Source of the DNA: Acinetobacter baumannii
GTDB lineage: Bacteria; Pseudomonadota; Gammaproteobacteria; Pseudomonadales; Moraxellaceae
Length of the DNA stretch: 64,000 bases
Assembly (NCBI RefSeq): GCF_009759685.1
Contig: NZ_CP046654.1
Span: 3,906,001 to 3,970,000 of the forward strand
Direction of reading: 5' to 3'
Below, piece after piece: positions 19,030 through 27,747 of this stretch. Both the position numbers and the translations under genes were made by a program. Under the pieces are notes generated by a model. The model worked only from the letters and a program-made list of their open reading frames with translations, was not told where the DNA came from and searched no databases. The first letter of the stretch is position 1. The number at the start of each line of letters is the position of its first letter.

Positions 19030-19872
19030 ATGAATGAAAAACAAACCCGCTGCCCTAAGTGTCTAACAGTTTATAAAGTTTCTCTTACTCAGTTAACTGT
19101 TGCTCAGGGTATGGTTTGTTGCCCTAAATGTAATTTAAATTTTAATGCTCTGACTAATTTAGTAAATGTTGAGCAGCCGGAAACGGTAAACTCATCTGCT
19201 TTAGCTCATGGCTCTATGCAAACACGATATATGACCCATTCTCATGTGTTAGATATCTTTGATCAAAAAGTTGAAAACTCTAATATTGATCTTTTGACTT
19301 ATTTGAATAATTTAAATTACTTCCATAATGAACCTATTAATGCTCTTCCTAATCTTAATTTGGCTGAGCAAGCAACCTCTCCTGAACAAGATAACGGTAA
19401 AAAGCATAGCTGGTTGTACTATACGCTTTGGAGTTCTGCAAATCTGATTCTGATTTTGGTTTTTACTTTTCAGATTCTTTGGTTTAACCCTAAACTCATG
19501 CAACAAAGCCCTGCGATTAGCCATGCATTTAATTATGTTTGTCAAATATTGCATTGCAACAAGTCAGCTGAACAATATCAACTTCTTTATATAGAAAAGG
19601 TAAAGCTACGTAAAATTGGTACAGAGCATACTCAACTTTCAGGTGTTCTCATAAATCAGAATAATAAAAGTATTGAGTTGCCCAACCTAAAACTCAGCTT
19701 TGGCAAAGGAACCGATCAAGAAGAAATCATTTTTACCCCTCAACAATACTTGGTCGAAAATTTACGTGGTATTCAACGTATTCCGACCAATACACCTTTT
19801 AGATTCCAAGTTGAGCTAAATAAAAGCAAAAAAAGCCTAGTAAATTATCGATTAGAAATTGTCCACCCCTAA
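19030..19872 (+). CDS. Zinc-ribbon and DUF3426 membrane protein
   Basis: A 280-residue protein. An N-terminal MJ0042-type zinc ribbon has two CPKC pairs (TRCPKCLTVYKV and CCPKCNLNF, about 8-40). A single membrane helix lies at about 132-157 (LYYTLWSSANLILILVFTFQILWF by pattern). The C-terminal DUF3426 domain, probably periplasmic, has conserved LSGVLINQNNKSIELPNLKLSFG. The function is unknown. It lies 13 bases after prmA and may be cotranscribed; in E. coli the gene between prmA and fis is dusB instead. Confidence 0.82.
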   Translation: MNEKQTRCPKCLTVYKVSLTQLTVAQGMVCCPKCNLNFNALTNLVNVEQPETVNSSALAHGSMQTRYMTHSHVLDIFDQKVENSNIDLLTYLNNLNYFHNEPINALPNLNLAEQATSPEQDNGKKHSWLYYTLWSSANLILILVFTFQILWFNPKLMQQSPAISHAFNYVCQILHCNKSAEQYQLLYIEKVKLRKIGTEHTQLSGVLINQNNKSIELPNLKLSFGKGTDQEEIIFTPQQYLVENLRGIQRIPTNTPFRFQVELNKSKKSLVNYRLEIVHP

Positions 19873-19916
19873 TTTGTAAAAAAAGTGAAAAAAAATTAAA
19901 AAAAAATGCAGTTAAT

Positions 19917-19947
19917 TTGCTCACTTTTTCCTAGACAATGGTATGAT
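19917..19947 (+). promoter_or_regulatory. Extended -10 promoter in the fis leader
   Basis: TGGTATGAT at 19939-19947 is an extended -10 (TGn plus TATGAT). A weak -35-like TTGCTC at 19917-19922 is 19 bases upstream. Transcription would begin near 19954, almost 300 bases before fis. Read from sequence only. Confidence 0.55.
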
Positions 19948-19953
19948 ACGCGC

Positions 19954-20053
19954 CACGAAAGCTTTGACTCATATACTCCTCGCTCTCAATTCAAAAAATA
20001 TACTGTTAAGCATGTGTGCTTTTCTACATTAAGCGCATAGCCTAACTTTTTTT
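19954..20053 (+). ncRNA. Candidate small RNA or attenuated fis leader
   Basis: From the predicted start near 19954 the transcript would meet a strong hairpin at 20005-20046. GTTA/TAAC, GC/GC and a 9-bp stem TGTGTGCTT/AAGCGCATA (two G-T pairs) surround a 9-base loop, directly followed by seven Ts (20047-20053). That gives a discrete RNA of about 100 bases, or an attenuator for fis. It has no similarity that I recognise to 4.5S, 6S or other housekeeping RNAs. Confidence 0.4.
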
Positions 20054-20068
20054 GTTTTTGAGGGGGCT

Positions 20069-20105
20069 GTAACAAATATTTAATTATTGTTACGCTTATT
20101 TTTTA
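20069..20105 (+). other. Second hairpin with T-rich tail in the fis leader
   Basis: GTAACAA (20069-20075) pairs with TTGTTAC (20087-20093), then GCTTATTTTTT. It may be a weak terminator. Confidence 0.4.
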
Positions 20106-20149
20106 CTCAATACGAAGAAATATGGCAAGCTAATTGTTCTTATGTTTTA

Positions 20150-20189
20150 GAGTCACTGTTTTAGGATCTAAAACAGGACTCCGTATTTT
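20150..20189 (+). terminator. Hairpin with T-run before fis (possible attenuator)
   Basis: GAGTC-A-CTGTTTTAG (20150-20164) pairs with CTAAAACAG-GACTC (20168-20181): 14 base pairs with one bulged A and a 3-base loop, then CGTATTTTT. It lies 60 bases upstream of the fis start. Confidence 0.5.
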
Positions 20190-20248
20190 TAGACCACATT
20201 TATATACTACTTTACCCAAGCTAGTATTTGATTTTCGGATTAACTCGC

Positions 20249-20518
20249 ATGAATAGCAAATCTCCTATTTTTACTGCACAATCTGATGTTGCTCTTCGCA
20301 TCCACGTGGATCGCGCAGTTCGCCATTATTTTGCACAATTGCAAGGTGAGCAACCATCTCAGGTATATGACATGGTGCTAGCAGAAATGGAGAAACCTCT
20401 TTTATCTGTAGTTCTAGAATATACTCGTGGTAACCAAACACGTGCCGCAGAAATTCTTGGACTCAACCGTGGCACTTTACGTAAAAAGTTAAAAGCTCAC
20501 GGTTTAATGAGTGAATAA
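20249..20518 (+). CDS. fis: Fis family nucleoid-associated DNA-binding protein
   Basis: An 89-residue protein. The C-terminal helix-turn-helix ([25 protein letters not shown], about 62-86 by pattern) is the Fis/NtrC type, and the helical dimer region precedes it. Fis bends DNA and activates or represses many growth-related promoters. I chose the ATG at 20249; a TTG at 20228 would add seven residues and has no ribosome-binding site either. The gene follows prmA and the zinc-ribbon gene, as fis follows prmA-dusB in enterics. A terminator follows. Confidence 0.92.
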   Translation: MNSKSPIFTAQSDVALRIHVDRAVRHYFAQLQGEQPSQVYDMVLAEMEKPLLSVVLEYTRGNQTRAAEILGLNRGTLRKKLKAHGLMSE

Positions 20519-20523
20519 ATGAT

Positions 20524-20555
20524 AAAATGCTCACGGCTTCGTGGGCATTTTTTTT
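20524..20555 (+). terminator. Rho-independent terminator after fis
   Basis: AAAATGC-T-CACG pairs with CGTG-G-GCATTTT, then a T-run. Confidence 0.85.
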
Positions 20556-20607
20556 GTGCTTCTAATTGGTTTTAATCCGTAGACTTGAAATTGTTGACTT
20601 GAACATC

Positions 20608-22182
20608 ATGACTATTAAACGTGCTTTGATTTCTGTATCAGACAAAACAGGAATTGTCGAATTTGCTCAAAACCTTGCAGCTTTAGGGGTAGAATTATTA
20701 TCTACAGGCGGCACATACAAGTTGCTTAAAGATAATAATATTGCTGTTGTTGAAGTATCTGAACATACCGGTTTCCCGGAAATGATGGATGGCCGTGTTA
20801 AAACACTACATCCAAAAATTCATGGCGGTATTTTGGCTCGTCGTGGTCTAGACGAAGCTGTTATGCAAGAACACAACATCGATCCAATCGATTTAGTTGT
20901 AGTTAACCTTTACCCATTTGCGGCTACAGTAGCTAAACCTAACTGTTCTCTTGCTGATGCTATCGAAAATATCGACATCGGTGGTCCAACAATGGTACGT
21001 GCTGCTGCTAAGAACCATGCATCTGTCGGTATTGTGGTAAATGCTTCAGATTACGATACAGTTATTAGCGAATTAAAAGCTTCTGGTTCACTTTCTTACG
21101 AAACACGCTTCGATTTAGCGGTTAAAGCATTTGAACATACAGCTCAATATGACGGCATGATTGCTTCTTACTTAGGCGCTCGCGTTGGTAAGGCCGAAGG
21201 TGAAGCAGATTTATTCCCTCGTACGTTCAATACCCAATTAAACAAAGCACAAGATTTACGTTACGGCGAAAATCCACACCAATCTGCTGCTTTCTATGTT
21301 GAAGCAAATGCAAAAGAAGCTTCTGTTTCTACTGCAAAACAATTACAAGGCAAAGAATTGTCTTATAACAACATTGCTGATACTGATGCTGCCCTTGAGT
21401 GCGTGAAATCATTTGCAAAACCAGCTTGTGTCATCGTAAAACATGCTAACCCTTGTGGTGTTGCCGTTTCTTTAGACGGTATTAAAGCTGCTTATGATTT
21501 AGCTTACGCAACAGATCCAGAATCTGCTTTCGGCGGTATTATTGCATTTAACCGTGAGTTAGATGTTGCTACTGCCCAAGCAATTGTAGACCGCCAATTC
21601 GTTGAAGTAATTATTGCTCCAAGTATTGCTGATGGTGTACTTGAAGTTACTGGCGCGAAGAAAAATGTTCGTGTTTTAGTATGTGGTGAATTACCTGCAA
21701 TTGATGCACGTGCTCTACAACTTGACTATAAACGCGTTAACGGCGGTTTACTTGTTCAAGACCAAGACTTGGGCATGATTACTAAAGATGATCTTAAAGT
21801 TGTGACTAAACGTGCACCAACTGAACAAGAAATTGATGATCTTATTTTTGCATGGAAAGTTGCGAAATACGTAAAATCAAACGCTATTGTTTATGCCAAA
21901 AACCGTCAAACTATTGGTGTAGGTGCAGGCCAAATGAGCCGTGTTAACTCAGCACGTATCGCGGCAATTAAAGCTGAGCATGCTGGTCTGGTTGTTGAAG
22001 GCGCAGTTATGGCATCTGATGCATTCTTCCCGTTCCGTGACGGTATTGATAATGCAGCGAAAGCTGGCATTAAATGCATTATTCAACCGGGTGGTTCTAT
22101 GCGTGATGAAGAAGTTATTGCAGCTGCTGATGAAGCTGGCATTGCAATGGTCTTCACTGGTATGCGCCATTTCCGCCACTAA
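20608..22182 (+). CDS. purH: Bifunctional AICAR transformylase/IMP cyclohydrolase
   Basis: A 524-residue enzyme for the last two steps of IMP synthesis. The N-terminal cyclohydrolase domain ([16 protein letters not shown], then STGGTYKLL and [13 protein letters not shown]) precedes the transformylase domain, with [26 protein letters not shown] and the end motif [12 protein letters not shown] start at the ATG at 20608, because the upstream extension to 20566 overlaps the end of the fis terminator region and is not family sequence. purD follows on the same strand. Confidence 0.96.
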   Translation: MTIKRALISVSDKTGIVEFAQNLAALGVELLSTGGTYKLLKDNNIAVVEVSEHTGFPEMMDGRVKTLHPKIHGGILARRGLDEAVMQEHNIDPIDLVVVNLYPFAATVAKPNCSLADAIENIDIGGPTMVRAAAKNHASVGIVVNASDYDTVISELKASGSLSYETRFDLAVKAFEHTAQYDGMIASYLGARVGKAEGEADLFPRTFNTQLNKAQDLRYGENPHQSAAFYVEANAKEASVSTAKQLQGKELSYNNIADTDAALECVKSFAKPACVIVKHANPCGVAVSLDGIKAAYDLAYATDPESAFGGIIAFNRELDVATAQAIVDRQFVEVIIAPSIADGVLEVTGAKKNVRVLVCGELPAIDARALQLDYKRVNGGLLVQDQDLGMITKDDLKVVTKRAPTEQEIDDLIFAWKVAKYVKSNAIVYAKNRQTIGVGAGQMSRVNSARIAAIKAEHAGLVVEGAVMASDAFFPFRDGIDNAAKAGIKCIIQPGGSMRDEEVIAAADEAGIAMVFTGMRHFRH

Positions 22183-22201
22183 TTTAAATTTAGTCCTCCC
22201 T

Positions 22202-22228
22202 AACCCTCCTTTTATTCAGGAGGGTTTT
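22202..22228 (+). terminator. Hairpin terminator after purH
   Basis: AACCCTCCT pairs with AGGAGGGTT across seven bases, then TT. The T-run is short, so termination may be partial, letting some transcript reach purD. Confidence 0.55.
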
Positions 22229-22307
22229 CCACAATAATGGAACTATCTCTCCACCTTGAGAAATAGAGGGGGATGAAAAAGGATTAAAGTTAAGGAACAA
22301 ATTAAAA

Positions 22308-23594
22308 ATGAATATTTTAGTTTTAGGTAGTGGTGGTCGTGAGCATGCTTTAGCATGGAAAATCGCGCAAGATGCCAAAGTTACTCAAGTTTTCGTTGCG
22401 CCTGGTAACGCAGGAACTGCAACAGAACCAAAATGCGTTAACGTTCAGCTCGATATTTTAGACAACCCGGCAATTATTGCTTTTGCTAAAGAAAATAATG
22501 TTGAACTGATTGTTGTTGGCCCAGAAGCGCCATTAGTAAATGGTGTTGTTGATGCTGCGCGTGAAGCAGGCGTAAAAATTTGGGGACCTACTCAATATGC
22601 AGCACAGCTTGAAGGTTCAAAAGCATTTGCTAAGCACTTTTTAAAACGCCACAACATTCCAACAGCTTTTTATGAAGTATTTACGGAAGTTGATGCAGCA
22701 AAAGCTTATGTTGAAAAAAATGGTGCACCAATTGTAATTAAAGCTGACGGTCTTGCGGCTGGTAAAGGTGTTATCGTTGCAATGACCAATGAAGAAGCTT
22801 TTGCAGCCATTGATGACATGCTTGCAGGCAACAAATTTGGTGATGCAGGCTCACGTGTTGTAATTGAACAGTTCCTTGCTGGTGAAGAAGCTTCTTTCAT
22901 TTGTATGATTGACGGTAAAAACATTTTACCAATGGCAACTTCACAAGATCACAAACGTATTTTTGAAGGTGACCAAGGTCCTAACACAGGTGGTATGGGT
23001 GCCTACTCTCCTGCTCCAGTTGTGACTCCAGACGTTTTTGAGCGTGTAATGAATGAAATTATGCGCCCAACTGTTGATGGTATGGCTGCTGATGGACATG
23101 TTTATACTGGCTTCTTATATGCTGGTTTAATGATTGATGAACAAGGTCAACCACGCGTAATTGAGTTTAACTGCCGTTTCGGTGATCCGGAAACTCAACC
23201 TATCATGATGCGTTTGAAGTCATCTCTTGTTGATTTGGTTGAAGCAGGTATCGCAGGTAACTTACCAAGCGAAGCAGAATGGGATGAGCGTAAGTCAATC
23301 GGTATTGTACTTGCAGCAGAAGGTTACCCAGACAGCGTGCGTAAAGGTGACGTTATCTCAGGTATCGGTCAATCACCAGAAGATACTAAAATCTTCCATG
23401 CAGGCACTGCTACTCGTGAAGATGGGCATATCGTTACTTCTGGCGGACGTGTACTTTGCGTGACTGCTCTAGGTGATAGCGTTCTTGAAGCACAAATCAA
23501 TGCTTTAGAAGTATGTGGGCAAGTAACCTTCACAGGTATGCAATACCGCAGTGACATTGGTTACCGTGCTATTGCTCGTGAAAAAGCTGAATAA
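22308..23594 (+). CDS. purD: Phosphoribosylamine-glycine ligase
   Basis: A 428-residue ATP-grasp enzyme for the second step of purine synthesis. The start MNILVLGSGGREHALAWKI, the ATP-grasp IKADGLAAGKGVIVA (about 144-158), the DHKRIFEGDQGPNTGGMGAYSPAP motif (about 212-235) and FNCRFGDPETQ are all diagnostic. AAGGAAC lies before the ATG. It forms a purine pair with purH, 125 bases upstream. A strong terminator follows. Confidence 0.97.
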   Translation: MNILVLGSGGREHALAWKIAQDAKVTQVFVAPGNAGTATEPKCVNVQLDILDNPAIIAFAKENNVELIVVGPEAPLVNGVVDAAREAGVKIWGPTQYAAQLEGSKAFAKHFLKRHNIPTAFYEVFTEVDAAKAYVEKNGAPIVIKADGLAAGKGVIVAMTNEEAFAAIDDMLAGNKFGDAGSRVVIEQFLAGEEASFICMIDGKNILPMATSQDHKRIFEGDQGPNTGGMGAYSPAPVVTPDVFERVMNEIMRPTVDGMAADGHVYTGFLYAGLMIDEQGQPRVIEFNCRFGDPETQPIMMRLKSSLVDLVEAGIAGNLPSEAEWDERKSIGIVLAAEGYPDSVRKGDVISGIGQSPEDTKIFHAGTATREDGHIVTSGGRVLCVTALGDSVLEAQINALEVCGQVTFTGMQYRSDIGYRAIAREKAE

Positions 23595-23607
23595 AAATTT
23601 AAATAGT

Positions 23608-23637
23608 AAAAAAGCTCTCTTATGAGGGCTTTTTTAT
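23608..23637 (+). terminator. Rho-independent terminator after purD
   Basis: AAAAAAGCTCTC pairs with GAGGGCTTTTTT across TTAT, then TATTTT. Confidence 0.85.
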
Positions 23638-23739
23638 TTTGCTTATTCACTTATCACAAATATTCATATTAATCTTAATTTTTATTCAATTCTGATTAAT
23701 AAGATCGAAACATGTCCACTATATTGAATATGTTTTTAT

Positions 23740-23748
23740 TGTTATGAT
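23740..23748 (+). promoter_or_regulatory. Extended -10 promoter of metQ
   Basis: TGTTATGAT (TGn plus TATGAT) predicts a start near 23755 and a leader of about 88 bases before metQ. No good -35 is seen, which is usual for this type. Confidence 0.45.
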
Positions 23749-23792
23749 TGGTTAAACCGTTGGAACTTTCAACATCACCAATTTTCCCAGCT

Positions 23793-23822
23793 GAGAGCCA
23801 ACCCGAATGGTTGAGATCTCTC
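23793..23822 (+). promoter_or_regulatory. Leader hairpin before the metQ ribosome-binding site
   Basis: GAGAG (23793-23797) pairs with CTCTC (23818-23822), and CAACC (23799-23803) with GGTTG (23809-23813) around a CGAAT loop. The AGGA ribosome-binding site lies six bases downstream. It could affect translation. It does not fit a known SAM riboswitch that I can recall. Confidence 0.4.
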
Positions 23823-23842
23823 ATAATCAGGACTTTTTTTAC

Positions 23843-24709
23843 ATGAAAAAGCTGATCAGTCTTTTTTTAAGCGTGTCTGTAGTATTACTTGCAGCTTGCG
23901 GCAAACAGCAAAATGAACCACAAAATGGCAAAGACTCTGCTCAGTTACAAACTGTAGTCATTGCTTCAACTGGTTCTGACGCTGATATTTGGCGCTATAT
24001 TGCAACTTTACCGGAAACTAAAGCTGCCGGTCTTAAACTTGAGGTGAAAAACTTCACTGATTATGTTGCAATGAATACAGCTACTGCAAACAAAGAAGTT
24101 GACCTAAATGCATTCCAATCTTATGCCTACCTTGTTGCATTTAATGCTTCAAATAAAGATAAGATTGCTCCTGTTGCTACAACTTATCTTGAACCAATGG
24201 GTATTTACTCGAGTAAATACAAAAAAGTTGATGAGTTCCCTCAAGGTGCAAGCATTGCTATTCCTAATGATGCAGCGAACGAAGCTCGTGCATTGTTATT
24301 GTTACAAAGCGCAGGTCTAATCAAGCTTAAAGCTGACTTTGATCCAGCGAAAGGCACTCCAAGCGATATTACTGACAACAGCAAAAAAATTGACATTAAA
24401 CCAATTCAAATGGCAACTGCTGTTCGTGTAAAAGACGAAGTTGATGCAATTGTTTTAGGGAATACTTTAGCAATGGAAGGTGGTTTAAATGTGCTTAAAG
24501 ATTCTATCTATTATGAGCCAGTTGACCAAAGTACAAAGCTGAATGTAAATATTCTTGCAACTGCTGAATCACGTAAAGATGACCCTGTTCTTCAGAAAGT
24601 TGGTCAGCTTTACCACACTGAAGCTGTTAAAAAATACGTTGAACAACACTTTGGTGGTACAAAAGTTGACGTGAATCAGCCAATCAGCTACCTCACGCAA
24701 GCTAAATAG
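23843..24709 (+). CDS. metQ: Methionine-binding lipoprotein of the MetNIQ transporter
   Basis: A 288-residue NlpA/MetQ family lipoprotein. The lipobox LLAAC lies at about residues 16-20. The mature protein has the family motifs ASTGSDADIWRYIA, EVDLNAFQSYAYL and ASIAIPNDAANEARALLLLQSAGLI. It captures D- and L-methionine in the periplasm. I chose the ATG at 23843 because an earlier ATG at 23807 would add 12 non-signal residues; AGGA lies 11 bases upstream. It precedes metN and metI, with a strong terminator between, so metQ can be made in excess of the membrane parts. Confidence 0.92.
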   Translation: MKKLISLFLSVSVVLLAACGKQQNEPQNGKDSAQLQTVVIASTGSDADIWRYIATLPETKAAGLKLEVKNFTDYVAMNTATANKEVDLNAFQSYAYLVAFNASNKDKIAPVATTYLEPMGIYSSKYKKVDEFPQGASIAIPNDAANEARALLLLQSAGLIKLKADFDPAKGTPSDITDNSKKIDIKPIQMATAVRVKDEVDAIVLGNTLAMEGGLNVLKDSIYYEPVDQSTKLNVNILATAESRKDDPVLQKVGQLYHTEAVKKYVEQHFGGTKVDVNQPISYLTQAK

Positions 24710-24730
24710 TAATATAATAGCTGCAACGCG

Positions 24731-24760
24731 AAACAGGCAAAGACTCTTTGCCTGTTTTTT
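24731..24760 (+). terminator. Terminator between metQ and metN
   Basis: AAACAGGCAAAG pairs perfectly with CTTTGCCTGTTT across three bases, then TTT. Its strength implies that metNI is expressed from read-through or its own promoter. Confidence 0.82.
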
Positions 24761-24784
24761 CTTTTTAGCATAGTTTTTGACGAC

Positions 24785-25810
24785 ATGATTCAATTTAAAA
24801 ACATTTCAAAGCACTATCAGCTTAAAGGCCAAACTATACGTGCACTGGACCAAATTAATTTGGAAATTCCTGAAGGCAGTATTTTCGGCATTATTGGCTA
24901 TAGTGGTGCAGGTAAAAGTACTTTAATCCGCCTGATTAACTTACTTGAACGACCAAATGAAGGTCAGGTTATCATTAATCAAAAGGACTTCACTGCTTTG
25001 GATGCGCGTTCATTACGTCAGGAACGTGCAAATATTGGTATGATTTTCCAGCACTTCAATTTGCTTCAAACCAAAACAGTTGCTGAAAATATTGAAATGC
25101 CAATGCGTCTGCTAAATTACAGCAAAGCAGAACGTGAAAAGCGTTTAAATGAGTTACTTGAATTCATTGATCTTAAGCATAAAAAAGATGCTTATCCGGA
25201 TGAATTATCTGGCGGTCAGAAACAACGTGTTGGTATCGCTCGTGCTTTAGCCAACCACCCTAAAATTCTTTTGTGTGATGAGGCCACCTCTGCCCTCGAC
25301 CCACAAACGACAAAGTCGGTTTTAGAATTATTAAAGAAAATTAACCAAGAGCAAAAAATCACAATCGTCATGGTAACTCATGAAATGGATGTGATTGAGA
25401 CTGTATGTGACCATGTTGCTGTCATGGAAGCTGGTAAAGTGATTGAGCAAGGCTCAACCATTGATATCTTTAGTAATCCACAACATCCGACAACTAAAAA
25501 CTTTATACAAACTGTTTTACATCAGCAGTTGCCTGTAAATATTTTAAATCAACTGGAAAACCAGCATCATCACAGCATTTATTGCTTACAGTTCTTAGGG
25601 CGTTCAGCACAAGAGCCTGTGATTCAGTCGCTTATTAAACAATTTGATATTAGTTTAAATATCTTATTTGCCAATATGACTGAAATTAACGGCACCGTCA
25701 TTGGTCAGATGTTTGTACAGCTTTTAGGTGATCCACAGTTGATTCGTCAGGCGATTGAGTTTTTAGAGAAAAATGAAGTGAGTGTAGTTCAATCAGGAGA
25801 TCAAGTATGA
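24785..25810 (+). CDS. metN: Methionine ABC transporter ATP-binding protein
   Basis: A 341-residue ABC ATPase. Walker A is GYSGAGKST (about 38-46). The signature LSGGQKQR, Walker B ILLCDEATSALD and the H-loop VTHEMD follow. The C-terminal 90 residues form the NIL (ACT-like) domain (LLGDPQLIRQAIEFL at the end) that binds methionine and inhibits transport when methionine is plentiful. It overlaps metI by ATGA. Confidence 0.95.
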   Translation: MIQFKNISKHYQLKGQTIRALDQINLEIPEGSIFGIIGYSGAGKSTLIRLINLLERPNEGQVIINQKDFTALDARSLRQERANIGMIFQHFNLLQTKTVAENIEMPMRLLNYSKAEREKRLNELLEFIDLKHKKDAYPDELSGGQKQRVGIARALANHPKILLCDEATSALDPQTTKSVLELLKKINQEQKITIVMVTHEMDVIETVCDHVAVMEAGKVIEQGSTIDIFSNPQHPTTKNFIQTVLHQQLPVNILNQLENQHHHSIYCLQFLGRSAQEPVIQSLIKQFDISLNILFANMTEINGTVIGQMFVQLLGDPQLIRQAIEFLEKNEVSVVQSGDQV

Positions 25811-26502
25811 GAGATTTAATCGTACAGTGGTTAACTGAACTTACTCAACCTTTCTGGCACAGTTCTCTTTCAATTGACCAGTTTGTAACTGCGTTGCAAG
25901 AAACCTTCCATATGGTGTTCTTTGCGCTTTTATTTGGTGGTATTTGGGGCTTTATCCAAGGGATTATTCTACTTGTAACCCGCCCAGAAGGCATTTTGCC
26001 AAATAAATTCATTTATCATTTACTCAACCCAATTGTAAATGCTTTACGCTCTCTGCCATTTATTATTTTACTTATTGCAGTTATTCCACTGACCAAATTA
26101 TTGGTAGGAACTTCAATTGGTACATGGGCAGCGATCGTTCCTTTAACAATTTACGTTGGGCCATATATGGGACGTCTTATTGAGACTTCCCTGCTTGAAG
26201 TAAATGAAGGAATTATCGAATCTGCTCAAGCTATGGGTGCAACACCTTGGCAGATTATTTCGCGCTTTATCTTACCTGAAGCTCGTAGTTCGCTTATTTT
26301 GAACTTAACGACTGCTACGATTAGCCTTATTGGTGCAACCGCTATGGCTGGTGCAGTTGGTGCTGGTGGTATTGGTGACTTGGCAATTTCTTATGGCTAT
26401 CAACGTTTTGATACAAGCGTCGTTATTTTAACGGTTATTGTATTATTACTTTTGGTACAAATCGTTCAAATGCTAGGAAATTGGCTCGCAAAAATGCGCT
26501 AA
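25807..26502 (+). CDS. metI: Methionine ABC transporter permease
   Basis: A 231-residue inner-membrane permease with five or six helices. The BPD_transp_1 coupling motif is ESAQAMGATPWQIISRFILPEARS (about 138-161 by pattern), which docks to MetN. It ends before a strong terminator. The gene begins inside the metN stop (ATGA), so translation is coupled. Confidence 0.94.
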   Translation: MRDLIVQWLTELTQPFWHSSLSIDQFVTALQETFHMVFFALLFGGIWGFIQGIILLVTRPEGILPNKFIYHLLNPIVNALRSLPFIILLIAVIPLTKLLVGTSIGTWAAIVPLTIYVGPYMGRLIETSLLEVNEGIIESAQAMGATPWQIISRFILPEARSSLILNLTTATISLIGATAMAGAVGAGGIGDLAISYGYQRFDTSVVILTVIVLLLLVQIVQMLGNWLAKMR

Positions 26503-26512
26503 TTGAACTCCT

Positions 26513-26544
26513 AAAAAAGCCCTCTTTTATGAGGGCTTTTTTAT
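26513..26544 (+). terminator. Rho-independent terminator after metI
   Basis: AAAAAAGCCCTC pairs with GAGGGCTTTTTT across six bases. Confidence 0.87.
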
Positions 26545-26659
26545 TTTAGAGAGTCTAATTTATAGGACATTTTATTAGACAGGTTACTCAAGGTAATTTC
26601 TGTTATTATCAAAATTAGCCCGTAGATACTGCTTTTGGATTTAGTTTCAGGATAAAAAA

Positions 26660-27391
26660 ATGCGTTATAGAATTCATTATATTGATGTGCAAAATGCCCT
26701 ACAAAACTATATCTGGATTTTAGAAGATACTGAGACTCATGAAGCTGTTGCAGTTGATCCAACAGAGGCTGAGTTAGTCATCCACTTTTGCCAAGAACAT
26801 CAATTAACTCTAAAACAGATTTGGCTTACCCATTGGCATAAAGACCATATCGGCGGTGTTGCTGATTTAACGGCTAACACGCCTATGGCGGTATATGGCC
26901 CAAGAGATGAACTAAGTAAAATCCCTGGCATTACTCATCCCTTACAACACGATGATCATCTAAAATTTAATGATTTAAAAGTAGAGATTATTGCAACACC
27001 AGGCCATACTTTAGGTCATATTGTATATTTTATTGAAGAGCTTAATGCCCTCTTTTGTGGAGATACCTTATTTGCAATGGGATGCGGGCGACTATTTGAA
27101 GGTACAGCAGAACAGATGTACCACTCACTAAATCGTCTTGCTGCACTACCCACTGCAACAAAAGTGTATTGCACACATGAATATACACTTTCTAATGCGG
27201 AATTTGCCTTAAGTGTAGAACCTGAAAACCACGCACTGCAAGAACGTGCTGAACAAGTCCGCATGCTTCGTCAAGAAGGTAAAATTACCTTGCCAAGTAG
27301 TATTGAACTTGAACTAGCAACAAATCCCTTTTTACGTGCTGAAAGTGTAGATGAGTTCGCTCACTTACGTAGCTTAAAAGATAATTTTTAA
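26660..27391 (+). CDS. gloB: Hydroxyacylglutathione hydrolase (glyoxalase II)
   Basis: A 243-residue metallo-beta-lactamase fold enzyme that hydrolyses S-lactoylglutathione in methylglyoxal detoxification. The binuclear metal site is in THWHKDHIGG (about 57-66), with further ligands in TPGHTLGH (about 113-120), the Asp in FCGDTLFAMGCGRLFEGT and the His in CTHEYTLSN. The C-terminal HAGH domain is present. A perfect hairpin terminator follows. Confidence 0.93.
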   Translation: MRYRIHYIDVQNALQNYIWILEDTETHEAVAVDPTEAELVIHFCQEHQLTLKQIWLTHWHKDHIGGVADLTANTPMAVYGPRDELSKIPGITHPLQHDDHLKFNDLKVEIIATPGHTLGHIVYFIEELNALFCGDTLFAMGCGRLFEGTAEQMYHSLNRLAALPTATKVYCTHEYTLSNAEFALSVEPENHALQERAEQVRMLRQEGKITLPSSIELELATNPFLRAESVDEFAHLRSLKDNF

Positions 27392-27409
27392 AATTATAAG
27401 CTTTCAACC

Positions 27410-27445
27410 AAGATACAGTTTAATTTTAAGAACTGTATCTTTTTG
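27410..27445 (+). terminator. Rho-independent terminator after gloB
   Basis: AAGATACAGTT (27410-27420) pairs perfectly with AACTGTATCTT (27431-27441), then TTT. Confidence 0.78.
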
Positions 27446-27732
27446 AATAAAGCATGTTGCATGAAATTATTTTTTACATTTATTGATTTTAGATTAATTT
27501 AAATTGATTAAATTTCAACCTAATATCATTATTTTAAAATCTATATAAAAAACAAAAGCTTAAAATTTATAAGCATTCAGATTAATTACATAAAAACTTA
27601 ATAAATTTATAAAATGAAGGATATTGTTTTATCTATTTTACTTTTTTTACAAGATGCAAAATAAAACAAAGTTTTCCCCCTTTAAAAAATTCGAGTAAAT
27701 CCCTATTAATAAATAAGGTGTAAGACACGGAT
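27446..27732. other. AT-rich gap upstream of a small gene
   Basis: About 290 bases, very AT-rich, with no open frame or hairpin that I can support. It probably holds the promoter of the 27748 gene. Confidence 0.4.
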
Positions 27733-27747
27733 AGAAGGAGTTCTCAC

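Noticed and set aside
20566..20607. Upstream extension of purH from a TTG
   Set aside because: It runs from just past the fis terminator and adds residues unlike the family; the ATG at 20608 fits the PurH N-terminus.
23786..23835. TPP-riboswitch-like words (CTGAGA ... ACCC ... GAA) before metQ
   Set aside because: The later TPP-riboswitch core and the closing helix are missing, and the gene is a methionine transporter. A plain hairpin explains the sequence better.
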